From Tannerellaceae bacterium (GTDB lineage: Bacteria > Bacteroidota > Bacteroidia > Bacteroidales > Tannerellaceae), in the NCBI GenBank assembly GCA_031284375.1, contig JAISZY010000016.1, forward strand, positions 1 to 33,350: 33,350 nt of DNA, in the 5' to 3' direction. Position numbers and translations under genes: made by a program. Below are positions 1 through 9,394 of this stretch, in pieces; the first letter of the stretch is position 1, and the number at the start of each line of letters is the position of its first letter. The notes under the pieces were generated by a model. The model worked only from the letters and a program-made list of their open reading frames with translations, was not told where the DNA came from and ran no database searches.

Positions 1-79
1 AAGATGTGTTTTTGTGTTCGACCACAAACTTATAACCTTTTTCTTTTTCTCCCTCTTTTCTGGCCCTAATATTTTGCAT
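1..79 (-). CDS. Start of an unidentified minus-strand ORF, cut by the window edge
   Basis: Read on the minus strand, an ATG at 79-77 opens a frame that stays open to base 1 (26 codons visible). It gives a hydrophilic, lysine-rich N-terminus (MQNIRARKEG, then EHKNTS at the edge). The plus strand here reads as phenylalanine-rich low-complexity sequence, so the minus reading looks more protein-like. It diverges from the truncated helicase and sits just outside the point where helicase homology stops, so it may belong to whatever removed the helicase N-terminus. No family is recognised, and the visible part is too short to be sure it is a gene. Confidence 0.25.
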   Translation of the reverse strand, partial: MQNIRARKEGEKEKGYKFVVEHKNTS

Positions 80-134
80 AACCGTTTATTTATACCAGAG
101 GAATTTTGTCGTACACCCCGAACGGTTTTTAGAT

Positions 135-1634
135 ATGTTTGATAAAGGAACGGTTTATGTCAGTAAGAAGGTGAATGTGTTCGACCTCTTGGATGCCGAC
201 GATATTGAAACACTTGAACAGTTAGTTGAGGAAGACAAAGCCGGCAAATACAAATCTTCCAATTTTAAACCGGAATACCGGGAATTGTTGAAACAGGACA
301 TTCAGACTTTGACGAAAATTCGCGAAATATGGCTCCCGATACACGAAGACCCGAAATTGGACAGAATAATCAATGAACTGAAAACCAACAAAGTTTTATC
401 GGGTAAAAAAGTTGTTTTATTTACGGAATCCAAAGAAACCGGCGATTATCTGTTTGGTAATCTCTTCAATAAATTTCAAAAGAAAGTAATGTTTTACTCA
501 AGCACAGGCGGATGTTATGATAATTTGACAACCAGACATAATCATATCGTATCAAGAGATGTAATCAGGGCAAATTTTGACCCCAAAGCCGACCTGGTTT
601 CCAATGATATTCAGATATTGATAACCACGGATGTTTTGGCGGAAGGTATCAATCTGCATCGTTCCAATGTGTTGATTAATTATGATTTGCCTTGGAATCC
701 CACTCGTGTGTTACAGCGTGTCGGGCGTGTAAACCGTTTAGGCTCCGAACACAATTCGGTTCATATATTTAATTTTTTCCCGACTACGCAGGCGGATGTT
801 CATCTTGGACTGGAAGCCAATATTACCAACAAGTTACAGATGTTTCATTACATTATGGGCGAAGACGCCAAATATCTGTCCGACGGAGAAATTATCGGCA
901 GTCAGGAATTATTCCGGACATTGAATAATAAAGCAACTTATACCGGCGAGGAAGACGGTGAAAATTCCGAACTGAAATATTTGACCATGATTAGGGAAAT
1001 ACGCGATGCCGATCCCGCTTTTTTCGACAAAATCAAGAAATTGCCGAAACAGGCCCGGTCGGGAATGAAAAGTAAGAAAGAAAATAATCAGATGATTACA
1101 TTTTTCCGTTTGGGGAATTTGAAGAAATTCTATATCTATGAGGGACAAAAATCACAGGAAATCAATTTCTTTGACGCAATGAACCGGATGGAATGTAAAC
1201 CGGATGAACACCGGCAGCCTGTTCCCGATAACTATTTTAAGATGCTGGATTTTAACAAAGCACAATTCCGGCAAGATACAACGGAAAATAGCAAATTACC
1301 GGCAAAGAAAGGTGGAAAATCAAATTCCGATTTCATCGAAAGGATATTGAAAGACGCTACTTTCAGGCATTATAAGAAATTTACCGAATCGGATGAGGAA
1401 TTTTTGTGGACAGTCCGCATGATGTTGGCAAGCGGTGTAATAGCTAAAAAAACGGTTCAAATCATAAAAAAAGAATTGGAGAAATTGGCGTTGGCAGAAA
1501 ATCATCTCGACCCGTTGAAAGTACTCTATACCTTGCGAATGCATATCAAGCCTGTGGAAATAGAACGAAAGACAGGACAGGCAGTAAGTTACTTGAAACG
1601 GGAAGTCATTTTATCGGAATATTTTACAGCATAA
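135..1634 (+). pseudogene. C-terminal half of an SNF2/HepA-type helicase (N-terminus missing)
   Basis: The 499-aa ORF holds the second RecA-like domain of a superfamily 2 helicase. LFTESKETGDYL (about residue 95) opens the domain. ILITTDVLAEGINLH (about 160-175) is motif V, and LPWNPTRVLQRVGRVNRLG (about 186-205) is motif VI with its arginine finger. The family, HepA- or DrmD-like helicases next to large Eco57I methylases, is normally about 1000 aa, with an N-terminal ATP-binding domain carrying Walker A and DExH and often a phospholipase-D-like domain. None of that is present. Homology appears to begin just before the listed ATG, at ERFLDMFDKGTVYVSKK. The same frame has a stop at 33-35, so the gene is broken rather than mis-started. 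Without the P-loop domain it cannot be an active motor. A small RhuM remnant starts 5 nt after its stop. The helicase class is confident; the original system is inferred. Confidence 0.8.
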
Positions 1635-1639
1635 AAGAT

Positions 1640-1836
1640 ATGGAAAATCCGCAAATTATCATTTATAACACGGATGACGGCAAAACGTCCGTTCAATTAT
1701 TGGCAAAAGATGGAAGCGTGATTTATTTTCCCTTTCAAGCGATTATGACGCAAGCGACAAGGCTACTCAAATGTTTTTTGCCGAAACACAGAACAAACTT
1801 TTATACCCCAAAAAGCAAAAGAAAATAAATTTTTAA
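1640..1836 (+). pseudogene. RhuM-family gene remnant with internal out-of-frame deletion
   Basis: The first 27 codons (IIIYNTDDGKTSVQLLAKDGSV) match the usual start of RhuM-family proteins, which continue with a WLNQ/WMTQ-type helix-turn-helix. Here homology stops at about 1719. From 1720 a different frame reads DLFSLSSDYDASDKATQMFF and continues to QNKLLYP, which is the conserved region near the C-terminal part of RhuM. It ends at a stop at 1834-1836. Several hundred codons between the two ends are gone and the join is out of frame, so the 62-aa ORF in the track (1640-1828) is a chimera of real N-terminus and frameshifted tail. RhuM-type genes are often cargo inside restriction-modification loci, which fits the position between helicase and methyltransferase. 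Family assignment rests on recalled conserved sequence. Confidence 0.7.
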
Positions 1837-1838
1837 TC

Positions 1839-4800
1839 ATGGACAAGAATAAAGCGACAACGCTCATTGAAGAAACATTTGACAAAGCGTTTGATAAACA
1901 GAAGTTTATTTTATTTGCTCGGAATTTGTTGAACGATATGGATATTATAAATAATGAGTATAATGTTGATGATGTTACGTTTCAGGAATATATATCCCAC
2001 TATACGCATATTGGTAATTATACAGACCCGGACGGAGAAATAGTTGATATACTGCAAATTGAGGTTTTTGAAGAAAGTATATTGGATAAGGCTCGTACAA
2101 GTTTGAGAAATTTTGCAGTCGACCATTTGGAACGCTTTAGGCATAATTATGCGCTTGTAGCGTATAATTCAAAATCCGACAGAGGCAATAAATGGCGTTT
2201 TTCTTTCGTAAAAGTTGAAAATCGAATTTCCGTAAAAGACGGGAAAATCAAACAGGAAAAAGATTATTCGCCTGCAAAACGCTATTCTTTTTTGGTGGGT
2301 AAAGACAGATATAACCGGACTGCCAAAGAACGCCTGCTACCAATTCTGTCTAATGATCATGACAATCCCACAATTAAGCAAATTGAAGATGCTTTTTCTG
2401 TCGAAATACTCACAAAACAATTCTATACAGAACTGTTCGACTGGTATTTGTGGGCTTTGAATGAAGATACTTCAGTTTCTTATCCTGAAGGTAAAAAGGA
2501 AGAACATATTATCCGATTAATTACCCGGCTGATGTTTGTATGGTTTTTGAAACAGAAAAAAAGTAATGGAAATTCGCTTGTTCCCTATGAAATTTTTGAT
2601 ATTGAAAAATTAAATGAAATACTTGTTGATTTTGATCCAAATAGTAGATATTCAGGTAATTATTACAATGCAATTTTACAAAATCTCTTCTTCGCAACTC
2701 TTAACCGGCAAATTGTTGACGAAAGCGGAAAGAAACGTGCTTTTGCTGACAAATCAAACAACGAAAATTCCACAAAAGACGATTATTATTCAATAAAGAC
2801 ATTATTTAGAGATGATAATGTAAAATCATGGTTCAAAATTTCGCACAATGAAGTTATTGATTTATTAAGTAAAGTTCCTTTTCTCAATGGTGGTCTTTTT
2901 GAATGTTTGGACAAAGTTGATGAAACAAGATTATACAAACCAATGCTATATTTTGATGGTTTTAGCCGCGACAACCAAAACAAGCATGGTAAAACTGTTC
3001 GCGCTTTCGTTCCAAATCACCTGTTCTTTGCAGAAAAAGAAAATGTAAAGTTAAAAAAATATGAATACAACAATTCTAAAAAACAGTGGGTTGACAGACA
3101 AAAAGAAGTTTCGGGACTAATCATTATCCTCAAACGTTACAACTTTACAATCGAAGAAAATACGCCTTCGGATATTGATGTCGCGCTTGACCCGGAATTG
3201 CTGGGAAAAGTTTTTGAAAACTTGCTCGGCGCCTTTAATCCCGAAACAGAAGAGTCGGCGCGAAAACAATCCGGTTCATTTTATACGCCGCGCGAAATTG
3301 TCAATTATATGACGGTTGAATCTTTGACTGCATACCTCAAAAATAAAGTTGGCGAAAATTGGCAGAAACAGAAAGAAGAAACAAAAAAAGCATTGTTTGA
3401 ATGTAAAATTCTTGACCCCGCCTGCGGTTCCGGCGCTTTTCCAATGGGGATTCTGAATAAAATAATTGACATTCTGAGAACAGTAGAACCGGAAATAAAT
3501 ATCTATGAAACCAAACTGAACCTGATAGAAAATTGCATTTATGGCGTGGATATTCAACCGATAGCCGTACAAATAGCAAAGTTACGCTTCTTTATTTCAT
3601 TGATATGCGAGCAAACTCCCAATAACGATCCGGATGATAACTACGGAATTGTTCCATTACCCAACCTTGAATCGAAATTTGTGGTTGCCGATACGCTTAT
3701 TCCTCTGAATACAGAACAAAAGGGCAGACTGAATCTTGATGACCCCAAACTTCAAAAAATGAAAAACGATTTGTGGAATATACGCAATCACAAAAATCTG
3801 AGGGCAAGTTCTTGGCAGGAAAAAAAGAAAATACGCAAAGAAGACAACGAATTGTGCAAGATTATTGAATATTATCTGCTTACCAATTCATCTAAACCAG
3901 ATTTGAAAAAAATTGAGCAAAATAATCTGCTCATCAAACAATTTGAGAAGCAAATAACTGAACTACCTGAAGATTGGATAGACACAGACAGCAAGCAATC
4001 TTCTTTGTTCGGTTATGACCACCAAAACAAACTCTTTCAAATTGATAGGAACAAAGCCAAAAGAGACGACCTTCTAATGCGTATTCAACAATGCCGAAAG
4101 GAAATAGAAAAGGAAGAACGTAAAGCGACATTTACCGGATTGGAAGCGGAAATACATAAAATGGTCGGTTGGAATCCATACGACCAAAATTCCGTTTCAC
4201 CTTTTTTTGACTCTGAATGGATGTTTGGATTAATGCAAGGGTTTGATATTGTTATTGGGAATCCACCATATGTGAATGTTGAAAATCTGAATGAGAATTT
4301 GAGAGTTTTTTTGTTGAATAATTACAAAACTTGCAAAGGTAGAACAGATATTTATGTCGCATTTATTGAAAAATTGCTCACCTTATTGAATAATAACGGG
4401 AATTTATCTTTTATTATTCCATTTGCATATACAAATCAAAATTATGGTTCTTTATCTCGCAAATTATTGATTGATAAATATTTTATAAGAGAAATATTAG
4501 ATACAAGCAATTATTATGTTTTTGAAAATGCTGTTGTGAAAAATATTATTTTACAAGTTCAAAATACAAATAATCAACAAAATACTACTATTAAAAGAGC
4601 AAATTCTGATAATAACTTTAAGCAAAACAGCTTTCAAACTACAATCATAAATCAAGTCATATTTTTAGATTTGAGAGATTATCGTTTTGAAACAAAAGAT
4701 ATTTCAAATGCACTTAAAATCAAAAAACAAATAGAAAGTAATACTATCCGATTTGACGAAATTTGCCTTGTTGCTTATGGTGCAAGATTAAATCATAAAA

Positions 4801-5615
4801 CTAAAAAAAATGGCAAAGAAAATTATATTTCTTTGGAATATAAAGATGGTTACAAACTATTTCTTGAAGGCAAAAACATTGAACGATATGGTTTTTCACA
4901 GTTTGGCTGGCTAAATTATCAACCGACAGAACATTATAATTCAATGTTTCCTGAATTATTTGAAAATGAGAAAATTATATTTATCAATGTGGTTAGCGAT
5001 AGGTTGCGTTTTGCTTTTGATAATAAGCACTTTTATAATTCGCACACAGTCATAAATTGCGTAAAATGGCACTTATTGGAAAAGGTTGAACACATTACAG
5101 TAAAACGCAATCTCACAAAAGATAAGATTATTGCCTCACTATGTTATGATTATCGTTTTCTTTTGGCGGTATTAAATTCAAAATTGATAAATTGGTATTT
5201 TTTTATTTTTTTATCAGAAGGGTTGCACTTTTACCCTGATGATGCCAAACAATTACCTATTGCCATTTCTTCCTTTACTTTACAACAACCTATAATTTCT
5301 CTTGTCGATTATATTTTATTTTTAAAGCGAGCGCAAAATGACAGTATCATTCCCATCTACTACGAAAATATTATAGATGCCTGCGTGTATGAACTATATT
5401 TTCCCGAAGAAATTCATACCGCCAATAAAGGAGTAATAGAACATTTGCAAGATTTAAAACTAATAAGCGATAATATGGCCGATGAACAAAAATTAGCTAT
5501 TATCAATAGTGAATTTGAGCGGTTATATGACCCTTATCACCCTGTAAGGAACAATGTAGAAACAATAGAAAATGTCGAAATAGTACGAATTATTAAAGAA
5601 TCTTTGAGAAAATGA
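1839..5615 (+). CDS. Large Eco57I/PglX-like N6-adenine DNA methyltransferase (first of two)
   Basis: This 1258-aa protein should methylate adenine in a specific DNA sequence using S-adenosylmethionine. SFYTPREIVNYM (about 480) and the SAM-binding motif ILDPACGSGAFPMG (about 522-535) are followed by the catalytic NPPY in GNPPYVNV (about 807-810). The roughly 270 residues between these motifs include a charged, probably helical insertion (about 620-770). The N-terminal 300 residues carry the ARTSLRNF and RYSFLVGKDRYNRTA segments typical of large Eco57I/type IIG-like proteins; I could not assign a nuclease motif there with confidence. The C-terminal third (LLAVLNSKLINWYFF) resembles the target-recognition region. 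The start at 1839 follows the RhuM remnant. The stop overlaps the next start as ATGA. It may be a methylase-only subunit, or a single-chain type IIG enzyme if a nuclease domain exists. Enzyme class is certain; specificity is unknown. Confidence 0.9.
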   Translation: MDKNKATTLIEETFDKAFDKQKFILFARNLLNDMDIINNEYNVDDVTFQEYISHYTHIGNYTDPDGEIVDILQIEVFEESILDKARTSLRNFAVDHLERFRHNYALVAYNSKSDRGNKWRFSFVKVENRISVKDGKIKQEKDYSPAKRYSFLVGKDRYNRTAKERLLPILSNDHDNPTIKQIEDAFSVEILTKQFYTELFDWYLWALNEDTSVSYPEGKKEEHIIRLITRLMFVWFLKQKKSNGNSLVPYEIFDIEKLNEILVDFDPNSRYSGNYYNAILQNLFFATLNRQIVDESGKKRAFADKSNNENSTKDDYYSIKTLFRDDNVKSWFKISHNEVIDLLSKVPFLNGGLFECLDKVDETRLYKPMLYFDGFSRDNQNKHGKTVRAFVPNHLFFAEKENVKLKKYEYNNSKKQWVDRQKEVSGLIIILKRYNFTIEENTPSDIDVALDPELLGKVFENLLGAFNPETEESARKQSGSFYTPREIVNYMTVESLTAYLKNKVGENWQKQKEETKKALFECKILDPACGSGAFPMGILNKIIDILRTVEPEINIYETKLNLIENCIYGVDIQPIAVQIAKLRFFISLICEQTPNNDPDDNYGIVPLPNLESKFVVADTLIPLNTEQKGRLNLDDPKLQKMKNDLWNIRNHKNLRASSWQEKKKIRKEDNELCKIIEYYLLTNSSKPDLKKIEQNNLLIKQFEKQITELPEDWIDTDSKQSSLFGYDHQNKLFQIDRNKAKRDDLLMRIQQCRKEIEKEERKATFTGLEAEIHKMVGWNPYDQNSVSPFFDSEWMFGLMQGFDIVIGNPPYVNVENLNENLRVFLLNNYKTCKGRTDIYVAFIEKLLTLLNNNGNLSFIIPFAYTNQNYGSLSRKLLIDKYFIREILDTSNYYVFENAVVKNIILQVQNTNNQQNTTIKRANSDNNFKQNSFQTTIINQVIFLDLRDYRFETKDISNALKIKKQIESNTIRFDEICLVAYGARLNHKTKKNGKENYISLEYKDGYKLFLEGKNIERYGFSQFGWLNYQPTEHYNSMFPELFENEKIIFINVVSDRLRFAFDNKHFYNSHTVINCVKWHLLEKVEHITVKRNLTKDKIIASLCYDYRFLLAVLNSKLINWYFFIFLSEGLHFYPDDAKQLPIAISSFTLQQPIISLVDYILFLKRAQNDSIIPIYYENIIDACVYELYFPEEIHTANKGVIEHLQDLKLISDNMADEQKLAIINSEFERLYDPYHPVRNNVETIENVEIVRIIKESLRK

Positions 5616-5905
5616 GAATAAAAACCATTGAAATCCATAATTACAAAGCGTTTTACGGCGATAAAAACGTTATTAGCGTTGATGGGAAAAATCTTTTTAT
5701 CTACGGCGAAAACGGTAGTGGAAAAAGTTCACTATACTATGCATTGAAAGATTTTTTTCAATCATCCATGGAAAATATCAATCTGAATGAGGTTGAGAAT
5801 ATCTTTATTGACCCTGCGGAGCAAGGGAAAGTTTCGGTAAAACTCACATTCAATCCCGATGAAAATGATGCAGACAATGACCAATCAATGGAATTATCAT
5901 TATGA
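5612..5905 (+). pseudogene. N-terminal fragment of a RecF/SMC-like AAA ATPase
   Basis: The frame starts with MRIKTIEIHNYKAFYG and has a clear Walker A motif, GENGSGKSS (residues 32-40), the pattern of RecF/SMC/OLD-type ATPases in defence loci. It ends after 97 aa at a TGA (5903-5905), with no Q-loop, signature motif or Walker B. The ATG overlaps the stop of the upstream methyltransferase as ATGA, so it was translationally coupled to it. The remainder of the gene reappears in another frame directly downstream (5859-6455), and the central ATPase region is absent. This points to an internal deletion of several hundred codons rather than a single-base shift. It cannot form a complete nucleotide-binding fold. 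Confidence 0.75.
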
Positions 5906-6455
5906 TAAACCCTGGTATGAGGTAATCAAATTTTATTTACAGAATGATCCTAACTGGAAATCTGTTGAATTTTTAGCTCGGAAAAATCAATTTGGATATG
6001 ACCAGCCCATAATTCGCTATGCTGATGATGGAAAAAATGGCGACCATATAAAACGCTATATAGATTTTGCCGAACAACATTATAATTCGGGTGATAACAA
6101 AGCAGCCGGAGTGTATTTGCGTAGCGCTTTCGAGTTTATTCTAAAAAGATATTGCAAGAAAAAGAATCTCAGAGTAAGGTTTGAGATAGACATCATGACC
6201 TTAAAGTCAGATGATTTTTGGCAAACAATTAAAGATTTTCAAGTAGCAAACTCAACTAAATGTAATTTAACTCAACAAACAATAGCGGACGTTGAATTAT
6301 GCCGTAAATTCGTATTAAATCCACTTTGTCATCAAGATCAGACAAAACATGAATCATCACAGGAAATACAAAATGCGATAGATGTAATTAAGAAGTTGAA
6401 AACAGTATGGTTTTTGAAAACAAATTTAAATCATGATCACCTAATAAGAGAATGA
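5859..6455 (+). pseudogene. C-terminal fragment of the same ATPase, in another frame
   Basis: The ORF begins inside the N-terminal fragment; its first 15 or so residues are an out-of-frame reading of that fragment. Plausible native protein starts near KPWYEVIKFYL (about 5907). Beyond that come HIKRYIDFAEQHYNSGDNKAAG and YLRSAFEFILKRYCKKKNLR, which resemble the helical C-terminal region of large AAA proteins found with restriction systems. It ends with an ATGA overlap (6452-6455) onto the second methyltransferase, so the original operon order is kept. Whether the 198-aa product is made is unknown; an independent small helical protein is possible but less likely given the adjacent N-terminal piece. 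The link between the two fragments is inferred from order, coupling and domain logic. Confidence 0.6.
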
Positions 6456-9337
6456 TAGAGAACTTTAATACTCAGGATTTAATATTATTTTTAAGTAGTA
6501 AATTATCCGGATTTCAGGGCGAAGAAACGGATTATTCTCATTATTTGAATGAAACTCAACTTCAAAAATATTCCAAAGTATGCAAAATCGGGGAAGCAAT
6601 ATTGAAAGGCTGTGAACAAATCATTGCCATTGTTGCGGAAACAAATGAATCATTAACCGAACGCGGCGCTAAAAAAACGCAGTACGAAATCGCTAAAACG
6701 ATTCTCAAAAACGAAATCGCTGATTTGGCCTTCTTCATTTTTTATGATACAGACGGCAATTTTCGGTTCAGTATGATTCATATTGAAAAGGGAAAAGACA
6801 AAACACCGTATTTCTCTTTCAAGCGATTTACTTATTATGTTTCCAAAAAACAGGGCAATAGAACTTTTAAGGAACAAATCGGGAATGCCCATTTTGGGTC
6901 TATTGATGACATAATTAAAGCTTTTAGTGTTGAGAAACTAAATAAAGAGTTTTATGGGGCAATCCATAATGCGTTTTATAAGCTGATTGGTGGAGAAATC
7001 CATATCGGAAAAAACAAACAGATATTGAATGCGGTATTAAAACTACCTTCTGTTGATAGTTCCGACAGAAGAAAATATAAAGAATTTGCCGTTCGATTGA
7101 TTGGTCGCATTATTTTTTGTTGGTTTTTAAAATATAAAAAGTCGGAACAAGGTAAATCACTTATTCCATCCGATTGGCTTTCATCTGAAAATGTAAGTAA
7201 TGATTATTACCATAATCTTTTGGAAAAATTGTTTTTTGAATTGTTCAATAAAAAGATGGAAGAACGAAATACGGCAAATTTGCCTTTTCAAAGCAAAAGT
7301 GTACCGTTTTTAAGTGGCGGATTATTTGACCCTCAGTATGATGATTTCTATAAATTGAACATTGCTTCCGGTGAGTCCGAGTATATCCATACATTGATTG
7401 TACCGGATTTGTGGATACGGGAATTATTTGAAACCTTGGAGCAATACCATTTTACTATCGACGAAAATAGTGCAACAGATAAAGAAATTAGCATTGACCC
7501 GCAAATGTTGGGTACTATCTTTGAAAATCTATTGGCGGAAGTAAACCCTGATACGGAAGTTTCTGCAAGGAAATCTACCGGTAGTTTCTATACTCCTCGC
7601 AAAATTGTTGAATATATGGTTGAACAATCTATAGTGGCATATTTACAGACAAAAACCGGCATAGAAGAGAATACCTTAAGCTTAATTATTAAAAATTATT
7701 CGGATGATCTTATAACTCAAAAAGAAAAGGACTGTATCCTTAATGCTCTTTATGAAGTAAAAATTCTGGATCCGGCTTGCGGTGCGGGCGCTTTTCCGAT
7801 AGGATGTATTCATACGATTGTTGATATATTTCAAAAGCTTGACCCTGATGCAGAACAGTGGAGAGATAAATTGTTGGAGAATGTAAAAGATACTACTCTG
7901 AGGATGGAGTTGAAAGAAAAATTAAATTCTTCGAATAGCGATTATGTACGAAAGTTAGGTGTGATACAACATTCTATCTATGGGGTTGATGTACAAGAAT
8001 TAGCTATTGAGATTTCTAAATTGCGATGTTTCCTGTCTCTTATAATCGACGAAACCATAAATGATGAAAAAGAAAATAGAGGCGTTTGTCCATTACCTAA
8101 ATTGGCGTTCAACTTTGTTGTTGCAAACACTTTATTAGAAAGGAAAGAAGAATACGGGAATTTGTTCCCCTTTTCTAATGAATCAAGTAAATGGTTTGAC
8201 CCGAAAGGGATGTTTGGCGTTGAAACGTTTGATATTGTGATTGGGAATCCTCCGTATGTAAGTACAAGAAATCTTGATATGGCAGTAAAAGATATATATG
8301 CGAATCTTTTCAAACTGGCAAAAGGACAATATGATTTATTCACTTTATTCATAGAAAAAACAAATCAGTTGTTATCCGACAAAGGTGTATTCTCTTTTAT
8401 CATCCCTAAAAAATTACTTACAAACGAGAATTTTCTATCGGCGCGACAATTCTTGCTAAAATACTTGCCGATTAAAAAGTACGTGGATGCACAGATGCCT
8501 TTTGAAGCAGCAGTCGTTGAAACGAATGTTATTATCTCAACAAGAACAAACACTCCAATTATTGAAACCAATATCTTTAACGGGAATCAGATAGAGCATA
8601 CATATAATGTAAAACAGGACTTGATATCTTCAATGCCTTTTCATATTTTCCCGTTTTCTATAAATCCTGATTATATTGAGGTGATTGATAAAATATTGCA
8701 TAACACGAATCATACATTGGGCGACTTTGTGAAAATAATCAGGGGAATGGAATGTGGGTTCAACCATTCAAGCATAAGTAAATCGAAAGGAAAAAATAAA
8801 ATCATCAAAGGAGAGCATGTGGAAAAGTACCATATAAAAAATACGGAATGGTTCGTTACCCCCGACTTTGCAGATAAAAAAGTATTCAAATCGAAAGATA
8901 TTTACACGACTATTCCGAAATTGGTAACCAAGTTTGTCTCTAATTCGTTGGATTTTGCATTGGACCATGTAGGGTATTTTAATACGAATGTAGTTTATAA
9001 TATCATTCCTAAGAAGGGATACGAAAGTTATTTGCTTTATTTACTTGCGCTTTGTAATAGTAAATTGTTGAATTTTTGGTTCTTCAATACCTATGTAAAC
9101 GATGATAAATTGTTTCCGCATATTCAGAAAAATCAATTGGAGTCTATCCCTATTCCCGCCATTTCTCCTGCTGAGCAGCAGCCTATACGACTTCTTGTTG
9201 AGCAAATTTTATCGGAGAAGAAGGCGAATCCTGCGGCAGATACTTGCAACTTGGAAAAAGAAATAGACCATTTGGCGTATGGACTGTATGAGCTGACAGA
9301 GAAAGAAATCGGAATCATAGAAAATAGTCATACTTAA
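6452..9337 (+). CDS. Second large Eco57I-type N6-adenine DNA methyltransferase
   Basis: This 961-aa protein has the same architecture as the first methyltransferase: FRFSMIHIEKG and FSVEKLNKEFY in the N-terminal region, VPFLSGGLF (about 288), SFYTPRKIVEYM (about 380), SAM motif ILDPACGAGAFPIG (about 438-451) and catalytic NPPY in GNPPYVSTR (about 599-602). The C-terminal part (LLYLLALCNSKLLNFWFF) is probably target recognition. The paralogues share several blocks (GGLF, D-P-x-L/M-LGxxFENLL, ESAR/VSAR-K, GSFYTPR). They differ in length mainly because this one lacks the long insertion between SAM motif and NPPY. It is coupled by ATGA to the ATPase fragment. The frame is intact with all catalytic motifs present. 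It is probably a methylase with its own sequence specificity; a nuclease role cannot be excluded. It ends the AT-rich island. Confidence 0.9.
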   Translation: MIENFNTQDLILFLSSKLSGFQGEETDYSHYLNETQLQKYSKVCKIGEAILKGCEQIIAIVAETNESLTERGAKKTQYEIAKTILKNEIADLAFFIFYDTDGNFRFSMIHIEKGKDKTPYFSFKRFTYYVSKKQGNRTFKEQIGNAHFGSIDDIIKAFSVEKLNKEFYGAIHNAFYKLIGGEIHIGKNKQILNAVLKLPSVDSSDRRKYKEFAVRLIGRIIFCWFLKYKKSEQGKSLIPSDWLSSENVSNDYYHNLLEKLFFELFNKKMEERNTANLPFQSKSVPFLSGGLFDPQYDDFYKLNIASGESEYIHTLIVPDLWIRELFETLEQYHFTIDENSATDKEISIDPQMLGTIFENLLAEVNPDTEVSARKSTGSFYTPRKIVEYMVEQSIVAYLQTKTGIEENTLSLIIKNYSDDLITQKEKDCILNALYEVKILDPACGAGAFPIGCIHTIVDIFQKLDPDAEQWRDKLLENVKDTTLRMELKEKLNSSNSDYVRKLGVIQHSIYGVDVQELAIEISKLRCFLSLIIDETINDEKENRGVCPLPKLAFNFVVANTLLERKEEYGNLFPFSNESSKWFDPKGMFGVETFDIVIGNPPYVSTRNLDMAVKDIYANLFKLAKGQYDLFTLFIEKTNQLLSDKGVFSFIIPKKLLTNENFLSARQFLLKYLPIKKYVDAQMPFEAAVVETNVIISTRTNTPIIETNIFNGNQIEHTYNVKQDLISSMPFHIFPFSINPDYIEVIDKILHNTNHTLGDFVKIIRGMECGFNHSSISKSKGKNKIIKGEHVEKYHIKNTEWFVTPDFADKKVFKSKDIYTTIPKLVTKFVSNSLDFALDHVGYFNTNVVYNIIPKKGYESYLLYLLALCNSKLLNFWFFNTYVNDDKLFPHIQKNQLESIPIPAISPAEQQPIRLLVEQILSEKKANPAADTCNLEKEIDHLAYGLYELTEKEIGIIENSHT

Positions 9338-9359
9338 TCCGCCGATACGCAGAATCGTG

Positions 9360-9367
9360 TAACTTTG
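9360..9367 (+). promoter_or_regulatory. Bacteroidetes -7 box (TAACTTTG) before the GSCFA gene
   Basis: TAACTTTG fits the Bacteroidetes TAnnTTTG -7 consensus; no clear TTTG -33 element was seen about 20 bp upstream. Transcription would begin near 9374, after the TTG that the ORF track uses as start (9365). This favours the in-frame ATG at 9395, or at 9377, as the real start. Confidence 0.4.
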
Positions 9368-9394
9368 TATGCATTTATGGAACTTCATACTCCT

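Noticed and set aside
5859-5905. Programmed frameshift joining the two ATPase ORFs
   Set aside because: No slippery heptamer was seen in the overlap, and a shift would still leave the central ATPase region missing.
1-9340. BREX or DISARM system
   Set aside because: No PglZ phosphatase, BrxC-like ATPase, DrmA, DrmB or DrmC is seen; only the helicase and methylase classes overlap with those systems.
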